NCBI GenBank assembly: GCA_949361645.1
Contig: OX442420.1
Coordinates: 3,331,882-3,395,881, forward strand
Direction: 5' to 3'
DNA: 64,000 nt
DNA from: Spongilla lacustris
Lineage: Eukaryota; Porifera; Demospongiae; Spongillida; Spongillidae
A model generated the notes under the pieces. That model ran no database searches. It was not told where the DNA came from and saw nothing but the letters and a program-made list of their open reading frames with translations. Both the position numbers and the translations under genes were made by a program. Shown here in pieces: positions 32,780 to 43,604 of this stretch (position 1 is its first letter; each line of letters starts with the position of its first letter).

Positions 32780-32960
32780 AATATTTGGAGGGTTTTCCAA
32801 CGCAAAAAGCGTTCGCATCTGGGGCTCCGCTCCAGGCCCCCGATGGGGGAGCTCACACAGAGCTCCCCCATCCCCCCTAGCTGGGCGGGAGGGGTGGCTC
32901 TCTCTTGCACCCTCCCCGGGGCTGCTCCATGTATAGGTCCGCCCCTCCCCTTTCGCCGGA
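32780..32960. repeat. GC-rich hairpin repeat family, copy 4
   Basis: GGAGGGTTTTCCAACGCAAA, GGGGCTCCGCTCCAGGCCCC, then a fold-back of GGGGGAGCTCACACAGAGCT and CCCCCTAGCTGGGCGGG. It is the longest copy in the window. Confidence 0.8.
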
Positions 32961-33885
32961 TACGCTAGTACATGTCCGATCGCTTCGAGCACCCGACAAC
33001 GCAACAAGTTTTACTCAATAGACGTGCCACACTACATGTATCCTTATACGCTTTGCCCCAAATGTAAAATTGTACATATAAAATCGCTTCGTCACATGAC
33101 ATCACGAAATCCATGACATCCCTCTAAAACATACTTCCTGATAGTGTCTGTGATACTGGCACTTATACATTACATAACTTACATATATCGCCACTGCAAA
33201 CCTTGAGCAGCGAGACTGCTAGAAAGTACGTAGACCACTTCATATCTGTGCTATAAATTCAGGACACATATAATATAAACCTTAAATACCCCAAGTTTCC
33301 AATTATCCACATACATGATGTCATTCTCTATACATGTAATGCTGTCAATTAGCATTATAAAGAATGACATCATAAATGTCTGCTAGCAAGGCAGGCCCGT
33401 AGCCAAAGGGGTGCAAACGCCCCCCCCCCCCCCCCCCCCATGCACTGGATGCTGAATATTATTCACTTGATTGTTTATTGCAGTGCAATCTATACACATA
33501 TTTGAATGACAACTGCCCGCTGTCTGCATGTATTTTGTGCACGTGCGCATGTCAGAGCACTGGTACGATCCAAATGTAGGATCGGAAAGATGGCTGCATG
33601 TATCATATTTGGCGTAAACAGCTCCCTATCTAGTACCCCATCCCAATAGCAAGAACTCCGGTCCGGCATTCCCTCCTATATTCAATTTATTTAGAGAGTG
33701 CTCCATACAAAAAGATGCCTGTTACAGTTGTCGTCTGCTTGGTTCTGACTTGTTTTCAAATGTGAACAAATTATTACACTAGTGGAATCTAAGCTTAGCA
33801 TCATCTGTGCTCACAGGCAATCCGGCAGTTTTTTTTCATATGCATGAAACTGAAAAATAATTCATAGTGTTTTGTAGTTTATCTC
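32961..33885. other. No gene seen; poly-C at 33420-33439
   Basis: One poly-C tract of about 20 bases. Otherwise AT-rich and unassigned. Confidence 0.4.
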
Positions 33886-34304
33886 TTTGGGTGCCAGATG
33901 TGTATAATAATGATATAATTATGTACATGGTATACCTTGTGCATGTACATTGTACAATTTACATGCACCAAATAATGTTTGCTGGCATGTCATCACTCAA
34001 GTACTGTATATGTATATGATTTGCTCCACACACTGTCAATTGTTGCGTTAGTTTCTCCCACACCAAAAATGTGCACACCTAAGCATATGACCTGTGGGAT
34101 GCACTGGTAATAGTTTGTGTAGTGTTGCTGAAATTTGAAGAGTTGTACTACTTGCTATCATATAATTAGTTTATGCCTCCTCCTCTTACTTAACTCATTG
34201 CACCCATCTTCAAGAATAGAATATTGTACATCTATTTCTGCTATTATGGACATTGAGCTGTGATATATAGTATATAAATATGCCCTTGGTACACAAAGGG
34301 TTAT
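33886..34304. mobile_element. piggyBac-like dispersed repeat, second copy
   Basis: Direct match to 30428-30712. It ends with TGCCCTTGGTACACAAAGGG then TTAT, the complement of the end at 30281 with the TTAA target mutated. Confidence 0.55.
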
Positions 34305-34309
34305 GCATC

Positions 34310-34385
34310 AAACAAGTGTTGGCTCAGAGCCCCAGACCCCGATTCGGGAGCACTGCCCCCTAGCTGGGCGGAAGGGGTGCACCTT
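34310..34385. repeat. GC-rich hairpin repeat family, copy 5
   Basis: GAGCCCCAGACCCCGATTCG, then CCCCCTAGCTGGGCGGAAGG. The hairpin part is shortened. Confidence 0.7.
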
Positions 34386-34454
34386 TTTCTATTTCATACA
34401 AACCCTGCATCTGGCAGTGTGGGCCCCATACCATACATACATGTATCATCATGG

Positions 34455-35470
34455 TTTTACAGGTTAATCGATTATTCGCGATTACCTATTCGGTTGACTA
34501 TGCATTTAGTAGAATAGCAGGTTATCGATTTCATAATTTCCTTTGGTCGACTGAAAAAACCGATTCTGTTTTCTGCGCTCTCTGTAGTATTGTACATATG
34601 CGTTAATGAATTAAATGGGTTACGTGCCGACAGGTGTCCAAATACTTAGGTACACCCGGGGCTGGCTCTTTTCCAGATGTTCGGCCATGACATTCTGAAT
34701 ATCGTACATGTCTTGATTGGCGGCTTTTTTTGTCATAAGCGTGGAGCAGTGTTCCACCATGAGGTTTCTAGCTGGCTGTGCTCAATGACAGTACTTATCA
34801 AATTATTGAGGGTCATGCTATTCGAACAAAGGATTATCACTGTCAATGGCGGCAGATGGGAATTATACGTGTTTCAGGCATTTTGTACCAGAAAGGAACA
34901 TTCGAGCACAAGCTGCGGGTGGACATGCTATTGACTCCGTAGAAAAATATTTTAGTTTTAAAAAATCTAAATCTTATTCGTCCCTGCCCATACTTATATT
35001 AGTATATAGTGCCTTGGTGGCGACGCCGAGCAAACAAGCAAGAATGTATTTTTCGGTGAAAATTTAAAATGCTTGAAACACTTATAAATTCCCATCCACT
35101 GCGATTGAATCATTCCCACTAGTGGGTACAGTGGTATGTACCTCGTTTGCAGCCCTGTGGATACTATCATATTCTCATATGTACATGTATAACTTTTAAA
35201 AATGATTTTGAAATAAGCATGCAGCTGAAACGCAATACAACTGGTTATTTATATAGGTGTGTAAACCAAGAAACTGTGATTTATCGTACCAATATAAAAA
35301 AATCTGGAAAAACCTAGGTAATGCAAATTAGTAGTGCATTAATCGTCAAAATCGATTTAATGTTACTAATAACCGATTTGCAAGTTGCTATAAACCTGAA
35401 AAATCGATTGGATTTTTATTCATAGTTGAAATAATCGATTTTGATTTATGAAAAAGGTTACACACCCTAT
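34455..35470. mobile_element. Possible decayed hAT-like element
   Basis: AATCGATT-type words cluster at both edges (34465-34540 and 35335-35440). The interior frame at 34846-35067 ends VATPSKQARMYFSV, faintly like a hAT dimerisation region. No target duplication was established. Confidence 0.3.
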
Positions 35471-35539
35471 ATCCTTGCTGCACCACTGGTTGAGTCCACT
35501 TATAACCTGCTTTGCACCCCCGGCCCCCAACACACAACC

Positions 35540-35612
35540 TGGCTACAGGCCTGCTGAAGGGTGATGGGGGAGCAAGCTCCCCCATCGGCATCTGGGGTCG
35601 GGGTGGAGACAA
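35540..35612. repeat. GC-rich hairpin repeat family, copy 6 (inverted, short)
   Basis: GATGGGGGAGCAAGCTCCCC, then GGCATCTGGGGTCGGGG. Confidence 0.65.
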
Positions 35613-36095
35613 TTATTGTTTGATAGAAAGTTATATAATATGTAGTTCACTGCAAAATAGACTGGTTGCTATGTCAACCAAAAATCTGGTCCGAGCTAGG
35701 TGTCAACTACAAAGTGTAAACCAAATTTGGTCACACTGTTTCATGTCTTCATGTGCACACCACATGTTTAGGGTTTAGTTTACTGGTTAAGCGATATAGT
35801 ATGAGGATTAGAGCAACCTTGCCAAAGCATCAACTCAGCCAATGCACCATTTAAATATCTATCTACCAGTAAACAACCAAAGGTATGTTGTGTGATGTGC
35901 ACACAGGCTATCGATACAGCTCATTCCTTGGAAACAGGCAAAGGCTTAATGATTCAAACCCAACCTAAAGCATTCAATCTCATCAACAATATAAACCACG
36001 CTATGACAACAAAATAGATAAATCTCAATTCTGAATAATGCTGTCCTCAATTAACCCCCAAAACCCCATTTACAGTCTCATGACATAATCACTAC
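35613..36095. other. Probable LTR region of the gypsy relic, extent unknown
   Basis: A minus-strand LTR would begin at TGTAGTGATTATGTCATGAG (36096 downwards), just after the pol end and a purine-rich AAATGGGACGAA. The other LTR is missing, so its length cannot be set. Confidence 0.4.
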
Positions 36096-36132
36096 ATTCG
36101 TCCCATTTATTAGGAAGCTTGACCGAACTAGG

Positions 36133-37668
36133 CTAGTATCTTTCTGGAGGACGTCTGATCCGTCCAGGGTATCTTCTTTCCTCTGCTGTATGCTGTTGGT
36201 CAACTGGAGCATTTTCTTGAGGAATTTCACCAAGTACCTGTACATGTAGCTCAGGCTGAACACAGTGTACCTCAGCATTGTCTTGCAGAGGCCACATTTT
36301 GATGCTGATGGTGTACAAGAAATAGAACTGTGCTGAGAGGCATTTCCAAATTGTCAATTCAAGGTGCTTCCCAGTTTGGGTGTGATTCCTGTAGCACTCG
36401 CCCACTGGGTCCCTCCATATTGGTGCTGTTAGCACAATACGTTGACGTAGGCAGTTGACGGGAACAATCTTGGTTTTAACTCCATCAGTGATTTCCATGG
36501 TACGCGGAGTCTTCACAGATTTAACACACCATCTTCCATCCCAGTGAGGGTCTAGTTTTCCCGCCTTGGGATTGACAACCATACCATGTCACCTATTTTG
36601 AAACAACGCACATCAGATCTTCTATCATAATACAATTTCTGTCTGTGAGCTGCTTCTGTATTGTGTGCTTCAACTAGATCCTGTACCTGAGATAGTTTGG
36701 ACTGCAAAACTGTTCAAAATCACTAACATCATAACCAGATGGCTGCATGAGAACTTCACTTGATGGTTCCCTTCCATACATTAACATGAATGGTGAAACC
36801 CCTGTTGATGAGTGTACAGCAATCCTATATGCATATAGGCCAAATGGAAGGTGGCTTTCCCACGCCTCTTCCTATTGCACATATGTACGCAACAGTTGTA
36901 AAAGTGATCGGTTGAACCGTGCAACCATCCCATCTATACAACTTTTCAACTCCATATACTTTCAATGTTTGGTGAGAGACTGTACTATCAACGTTTCGAC
37001 CCTGATCGGAGTGAACAATGTCAGGGATACCGTATGTGCAGAACACATTTCTGTACTAATAGTAGCAGCCCTCTGGTTTTGGAGAGGAATGGCATCTGCC
37101 CATTTGGTGAAGTAATCTTGGATTACCAAAAGGTACTTGTTTTTATTGGTGGAAACAGGTACCTCCAGAATATATATTGCTACCATCTGACATGGTCACC
37201 TAATAGGCAGATTTGTGAGTGGTGGCACTTCTGACACTCCCTGCAATGTTGCCCTACATCCTGTGCCATATTTACCTAATATGCCTCATGTTGCAGTTGC
37301 TATGGCATCTTTTTATATCCTTGATGTCCAGCTCCAGGACACTGGAGAAGATCCCTTTGCTGCAAAGATTTAGGAAGTATAGGCACCATGACCATCTCTG
37401 TTGTTGGTCCAGGTGCATATTTTCTGCATATTACACCATCAACAATGACAAACTGAGACCACAGTTTAGCATACCGTCTCCACAAGTGTCCTTTTGGACA
37501 CTGTCCTGAAGTTTTCAGAGCTTCTGACAACCTTAGTGTCACTTCATCATTTTGCTGTGCAAGTTGAATCTCCAAAATTGCCACTTTAGTCTGCATTCTT
37601 GTGGCAGCGGCCAATATAGAAGCTAGTAAGTTCCCTTGACTCTTTCTGTCTAGACAAGGCATCTGCAT
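36133..37668 (-). pseudogene. Integrase region of gypsy relic
   Basis: From 37668 the minus strand shows WRRYAKLWSQFVIVDGVICR and PGPTTEMVMVPILPKSLQQ, then PGAGHQGYKK, the His-containing N-terminal zinc region. The core follows near 37186-36962 (YLLVIQDYFTKWADAIPL) and, after frame changes, YGIPDIVHSDQG, which holds the second catalytic Asp. The segment near 36740-36790 reads FMLMYGREP. The C terminus is open from 36582 (GKLDPHWDGRW, a chromo-like strand) to a stop at 36133. It would have joined the element's DNA to the host genome, but it is broken at four or more places. Confidence 0.78.
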
Positions 37669-37679
37669 TGCTGTTCAAA

Positions 37680-38140
37680 GTTCCTTTCTGATAGACAATA
37701 TTAAAATTGTACTCCTGCAATGCAACAGCCCAGCGGCCTTCCATTTTCTGTACAGCAAGCCACTTCAAATGCTCATGATCAGTCCACAACTCAAAAGAAC
37801 GTCCTAGTAAATAGTGTCGAAATTGCTTTGTCCCCCAGACTATGGCTAGGCACTCTCGTTGGATTACACATGTACCTATGACCCAGTGAAGTGCGCTGGC
37901 AAAGATGTTGAAGATGCTTGCAGGTATCAATGTAGTACTGTCCTTGCGCCAGTACATTCCAAGGAGTTCCCACTCGGACGCCTGGATTGGAACGATTCTG
38001 AAGGTAGATTTCAGGTATACTGGCTCCTTTGTTGAATCTGCTAAGAAGGGCCACTGCATCATCAATGGTGGAATAGTGGATGGCGAATTCTTTCTTGGCA
38101 ATGAAGTCGTTAATGCTATGACCCTCTGGTGCTGACAAGT
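37680..38140 (-). pseudogene. Reverse transcriptase/RNase H region of gypsy relic, internally deleted
   Basis: The reverse-transcriptase part shows DDAVALLSRFNKGA and ASEWELLGMYW, ending at FNIFASALHWVI. It jumps directly to RNase H (QRECLAIVWGTKQFRHYLLG, FELWTDHEHLKWL, NADALSR). The palm with the YxDD box is missing from the join near 37870, so this is an internal deletion and not merely a stop. RNase H keeps the TDH motif. One or two frame changes lie near 37950-38040. Confidence 0.78.
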
Positions 38141-38205
38141 GAAGGATAACTCTCCCAATATTCGGAACTGTTCCCAGGCCGGATGTATGGAGGTGCTCTA
38201 GGGGC

Positions 38206-40248
38206 TGTCATGCGAAAATTGGTCCGGGCGACCGGGCGGACCACTTTTGGTTGCCATAAATGGTCCGACCCCGGACCACCTTTGGCTGCCAAAATTGGTC
38301 CGGGTAAATCAACTTGCAAGAAACCGTTCCTTGCCTTCAGACGTTTGTGTACGATCCATTTCTATATGCATGCAGCCGCGCAGTAAATGTATAGCGTACA
38401 TACTCATATATGCATGGCAAATATGCGCGAGCATGCACTGCTGATAATACATGCAGGTTCCAACGGCGATATGTAAAAGATACACATGCAACAGCATGCA
38501 TCTACTAGATCGACATCTACCTCATGCATGCAGATCAAAAGATAAAGTTGAATTATATAGACTCCATGCATGCCCTTATACTCTATATAGGAACAGCTCT
38601 TAGCTACTCTATTCACCAAACATTCTACACCTATGGTGGCCTGGCCTGGTGCTTGTTCATTACCAGAAGTTGAGGATGAATTTGATGCTAGCCATGGCAA
38701 CATGCATGGTGGCTCTTATGATGCATAATTTTAAGACAAAATGATTGATTTTCAGCAAGGTTTGATTATGTAGTGATCATAGTATAATTTCTTTGTGTAC
38801 ATGTAAGTTCTAAGGTAATTAAATTAAAGCTCCACTCAAGGATGCATTTTGGAGGAAATTTTTTCATTCTGAATCAGGATCTATAAATATTAAATGCGCT
38901 TTTAATAGATTTAACAGTAAACGTACATGTAAGCGTTTCCGTCAGTCGACTTATCGTTCTTGAGGCTTGAGCGCACTCAGTGTATTTGTAATGTATTTAT
39001 GCAATTGTGAACTCGAATTATGACATCATTGCATGTCCGCTTTTGGAGGTCTTTTTGTGTTGTGTAACAGCTAATGGTGCACTTACGTAATGTCCGGATT
39101 ACGGAATATCGAGGTTTCCGCAATTCAGGGGTGTGAATTAGTGCGTTTTCACCGTAACTTGTTTGGGACCGAGAGATAATGTCCTGTTTATTGAGGTGTC
39201 CGTATTTCAGGGAGTCCGTATTTTGAGGTTCCACTGTGTGATGATTTTGAAGAAGGTGTATATACACGTACATATTAACGGTGCATGCACGTTACTGTTC
39301 AAAGCAGATAAATGTAGTTCATTGCATGTGCCTGGTTCTTATGCCTGCATCCGACAATGCATGCATGCAGTGTACAAAACAAGATGTTGAAATAGTGTAT
39401 GAAGAATCAGTGACGCTGTATAAGCTACAAACCTTTTGGTTAAAAGAACAGATTAATTTGGGCTCAATAATACCAACGGAAGTCACTTCTTTAGCAACGG
39501 CAAGGATTAAAGCCTGCTGTTTCATTTTTGCACTTGCTGTGCGCTTGCATGGATGATAGGAATACTGTGCCATCATGAAATCCTGCAGGGTCTGTTTGAT
39601 TTACAATCATCCAAAACACGCCTTCAACCCTCAACGAGTTTATGATATATTGAAACCATTTTTTAAAACGTACATGTAACTTGACACACTACCATGCACG
39701 CATGTGTACTTTTAATTACAATTGTTAATTTATCAGTTCATGTTCATCACAATTTGACGGAAGGCCATCCTGAAAGAGCCGCTACATGTACATCAGTACA
39801 AGTAGCCAAGGCTGATAAAATTTGTGCATGCAGGACATGATTCATTAGCAGCACCATTCTATAGCCTTGGCATGTGCAGAGGCTAAGATCCCCACTGAAC
39901 TTTTAAAATCCGAAGCAGGACAAAGAGGGTCATAACAATAAGAATAAAGTATAAAGCGTGCAATGTATAAATTATGTTATACATGTACATGTACATGTAT
40001 ACCATACGCTTATATTTACTGCAAGCTTATTACCTCGGATTATATTTAGTAACACACCATTTATCTTACATGTACTAAATCAGTTAACAGAGCAAGGACT
40101 GGTTTCATGCAAGTTAATATAACCCGGACCACTTTTGGCAACCCACACCAAATTTGGCAACCAAAAGTGGTCCAGGGTTGGACCAATTTTGGTAGCGAAA
40201 TGTGGTCCGCCCGAAACACTTTTTACCCGGACCAATTTTCGCGTGACA
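38206..40248. mobile_element. 2.0-kb element with about 100-bp GGACCA-rich inverted ends
   Basis: The left end reads TGTCATGCGAAAATTGGTCC and the right end is the complement of TGTCACGCGAAAATTGGTCC. Inside each end GGACCAxxTTTGGxxGCC and its complement recur several times (38212-38310 and 40122-40240). The roughly 1.8-kb interior has no transposase and contains a nested Tigger-like MITE (39150-39237). The element at 20110-20697 has a GGATCA version of the same ends. The superfamily is unknown to me. Confidence 0.75.
39150..39237. mobile_element. Tigger-like MITE, right half
   Basis: ACTTGTTTGGGACCGAGAGA, TTGAGGTGTCCGTATTTCAG and the end GAGGTTCCACTG match the MITE at 15032-15196. The left half is diverged (related text starts near 39085). 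Confidence 0.75.
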
Positions 40249-40708
40249 TTCCGTACGCGTGCTTGCGTATGACGTGGATCGTTTGCGGTATATCTTCATG
40301 GCGGAGGATTTGCTCTCAGTGGGGCGATGGCGAGACCCTTCGGAAGCAGCTAGATCGATGCTAATTGCACATGCATCGGGAGAGTGCGCTTTCTCGTGGA
40401 CGGTGATGCTGTGCATTCGGCTTATCCGCGCTGCGCCCGGTGGGGAGCGGCGGAGGGTTCAACGAACTCAGAGTCAATGGACTGCTGGTCGTTCGGGTCT
40501 CTGATGTTGTCGCCAAGTACTGCTGGGTGGAGCCACGTCCAGTGCCTCATCGCATGCTGCCTGGTCGCTGAGGCTGCCTTCCGACGTTTCGCTGGAACCG
40601 TCGGGTGTGTGCTCGCTGATCGCCGGGCCTGATGCAGCAAGCAAGTAGCGACTGGTGGTCTCGTCCTGGCCCACATTGTCCGTGCCGTCCGCAGAGCAAA
40701 AAAACGCG
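40249..40708. other. GC-rich stretch, no gene supported
   Basis: Overlapping open frames on both strands (40259-40504 plus, 40422-40712 minus) reflect composition. No domain was recognised. Confidence 0.4.
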
Positions 40709-40845
40709 TCAAATCAATTACTGATTCACAATTGATTTCACAGTAAAATCAATCGCAAATCAAGTGCACTTGATTTTACTATCCAATCATGTGTTGATTT
40801 AACAATTGATTTAAAAATCCGTTGTGAAATCAATAATTGATTTGA
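40709..40845. mobile_element. 137-bp MITE with AATCAATT inverted ends
   Basis: The ends TCAAATCAATTACTGATTCA and the complement of TCAAATCAATTATTGATTTC pair over about 33 bp. The centre repeats TTGATTT. Confidence 0.75.
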
Positions 40846-41886
40846 TGCTTGCCGCGTAGTCAGAGATGATTGATTCGGAACTTTCTGACATTGCGGGAAG
40901 ACCGCAGCCCGACTGGGAAATGCTTCACTTACATATTCAACTATTTCCATCATCCAATCTAACACACTGTCCCCAAAGATAATGACACCTGATATTCCAG
41001 GTCACACATGTATATAAACATAATAGTTAGGGTTTTAATGAAAGTGAGGCTTTCCCTAGGCTCAGGGTTGAATGGAAGTGAGGCTTGCATTCCACTACAA
41101 GTTTAGTATCCTAATCCAACACTTAATAAAAGCTGTAACCTTGGATTTCATGCATGTCTGCATTGTTTTTTTGTCTATTGACAAAAGCAGCTTGTTGCAC
41201 CTTACTTTAGGAAAAGGGCGGTGTTTTCTTCCAATAGTTGCTGCACGAGTTGAGATACGTTCTTAATATCTTCATTCTGTGCGTGTGCTCCAGATACAGT
41301 TATGTCTGACACTGAAGTGATTCAATAAATTTTGAAGCACATCAACTGCACTACCTGCTCTCACGATAGCTTTCCCTGACTTACACTGATGTGTGTATTA
41401 GCTCCTACATGTAGGTGAGTGGCTGCATCCTTGCAGAGATGGTTTATGTGCTCCTTGTGGAGATCTACAGATATGTTGTAAACTTGTTTCCCTACATTTT
41501 TTACAAAACGTCATTTGTTCAGCTAAGCAAGGTGTGAGTGTGAAATAATACTGGGTTAACAGCTACAATGCAATAATTTATATGACCTGTAGCAAAAGTA
41601 GAAAATACTTCCAGCACCTAAGCACACTTATGACATCACCTTCTTTAATAGAATCTTTTCACATTCATCTACAGATATATTGTGGAAATAGGGACCCCCC
41701 GGACCCCTCATCCCAATATCATAGGGAATCTAACATTTAGGGGACCCCATGTTATTTGACATGCAGATGAGATAAATTAATATTGCCAATACATGAACAT
41801 GCATGACAGAAAAATTCAGTAATGAAAACCCCCTACACTGATATACAATCAACAATCATTGCTGTTCCAGGCAGTTATCAGATATA
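40846..41886. other. No gene seen
   Basis: AT-rich. Nothing recognised. Confidence 0.4.
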
Positions 41887-42180
41887 TTAAAGACGGATAC
41901 AGTATTTCTGTTGCCTACGTCTCTTGACAGGAGCATTAGTTGTTGGGAATGGCATCAGCTTCTGACTTTCAAAGCACTTTAATAGGTGATTTCTCATTGC
42001 ATCCTGTTTAAGATGTAAACTGTCTCTTTGTGCCCAATGGTACCCAAAGGCAATAGCAAATGCTCCACAGTCCAGTCCCCCATTTTGTTGCTGAACAGAT
42101 TCAAACCCTTTGATGATTTCTCCAGCAGCATTGGTGCAGCAGCAATGTGTTTGTCACTAAATAGCCAGTTCTGCTTTATC
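41887..42180 (-). pseudogene. Ulp1-like cysteine protease fragment
   Basis: The minus strand shows WLFSDKHIAAAPMLLE, then after a one-base frame change VQQQNGGLDCGAFAIAFGYH, then MRNHLLKCFESQKLMPFP and a stop at 41887-41889. Gln-x-x-x-Gly-x-x-Asp-Cys-Gly is the active-site region of the Ulp1/SENP (C48) fold: the Gln, Cys and surrounding helix are kept, and the His-Asp part upstream is missing. Such domains often occur in proteins of large DNA transposons, and a transposon source is likely but unproven. The frameshift and lack of other domains make it a relic. Confidence 0.7.
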
Positions 42181-43403
42181 CATCAATGTATATTTTTCCC
42201 AGATGTCACTTGAAATTGCGTTTTGTGGGTTTTCATATGAGTGTCTGTTCTTCCTGGTCAGAAGCCTCCTTACCATGGATTGCCTCTTCCTTTTAAGAGA
42301 ATATTAGTATAACAACTTGATAACAGCCTAAAGGTGTAAGTATTCAGAGGAGGTAATACACATGTAGCTTCCACATGTCAATTAACCTCAATAAATCCTT
42401 AAAGACCTTAAGTTACAGCTGTTCTATAATTGAGCCTTACCTACAGGGTCCTAAAACTCTGGAAGGGTCCCTTAATCCATAGTAATATAGGGACCCAAAA
42501 CGCTGGGGTTTCTTATTGAAGCTACTTCATCATTAAATACATGTAAATCATTTGGAGCGATTCTTCATGAGAAACTAGTAATGGTTCTGTTTCATGAAAG
42601 CATCCAGACATACTATCCACACTTTATGCTAATGATTCTGATGATTCTGAAATACTCCTCTGATTGATGGACATGACCCCCTAAGAACAGCACTTATGAT
42701 TTCATATAGCAGTATAATGTCAAATTAGAGTGGCATAATTGGTTTATCTTTATCACAATATTTCACTTCAGGTTTTCTACCCACTACAGCACTCCATCAT
42801 CATGGAACGTTCCTATGGAGTCAATTGCACTAGTGGTAGTTTGATAGTGGGACTGGCCATAAGCCTAATTTCTGTAACCTTGAATATACCCGTGCTGAAA
42901 GACAACCTGTCAGCACTTATCAGTTCTGTAGTATAGACTTCTACTAACTGTTTTCCAGTATGGCCTTAATACAAGATTCATGAGTGAAACAACTGTCTGA
43001 ATAACTGTGCGGCAGCAATGAGTTAATAAGCCATTAATAAAATACGAATTCGCTGATAGGATTGATAGTATTGGGAATGCAAGCTTTGAGCATCCCCATA
43101 AGAAGAGAGGCTTTAGATCTAATGACTATGCTAAAGCGATCGATGCAAAAGAGTTCATGTCAAGTGTTTTTGCTGTGAATGATGGTTCTGAAATTGGTCA
43201 TTCATCTCAACTTTCACCATCCTGTTCAATTTAGATAGGATTTCTGCTCTACATGTAGTCATACTGTTGGTAAATGCTTGCATTAAAATTCCTCTGTTTG
43301 ATTTTCATCTAAGAGATTAGGTCATTTATTTTCTTGATATAATACCTCATATATAATGCATACTGGTAACCACAATGTGTAAAGTTAGGGGTTGTATAAC
43401 ACA
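42181..43403. other. No supported gene
   Basis: A plus frame at about 43047-43235 (ending at a stop near 43233) has protein-like composition (FRSNDYAKAIDAKEF) but no domain I know and no confirmed splice sites. Confidence 0.35.
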
Positions 43404-43604
43404 TTAGACAACTGCACTTAATATATATTGTTGCACATCGGCTGAGCTCCATTTTACTCCTACCACTACATTACCATCATCTGGATTGGTAGTGATCAAG
43501 GTCATTGATTCGATGATACATTGTAGCTTCTTCATTACTGATTCTCCAACTTTTGGCATTGCTGTTTTATAGTTCTTTAAAGAATCGAAACACTTCTTAC
43601 GCAC
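43404..43604 (-). other. Orphan open frame, possible terminal exon
   Basis: 66 codons with even amino-acid use (KVGESVMKKLQCIIESMTLI, DDGNVVVGVKWSS), ending in a stop at 43404-43406. No family was recognised. It could be the last exon of a host gene or a repeat-derived fragment. Confidence 0.25.

Larger units (their letters stand above)
36096..38140 (-). mobile_element. Ty3/gypsy-type LTR retrotransposon relic
   Basis: A minus-strand pol remnant running from part of the reverse transcriptase through RNase H and integrase to the presumed 3' LTR edge. Gag, protease and the 5' LTR are absent. Several frameshifts and an internal deletion make it inactive. It is a different lineage from the gypsy at 55590-58912, as the integrase linker and C terminus differ. 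Confidence 0.8.

Noticed and set aside
40259..40712. Overlapping open frames on both strands in a GC-rich stretch
   Set aside because: Frames on both strands at once and no domain; composition effect.
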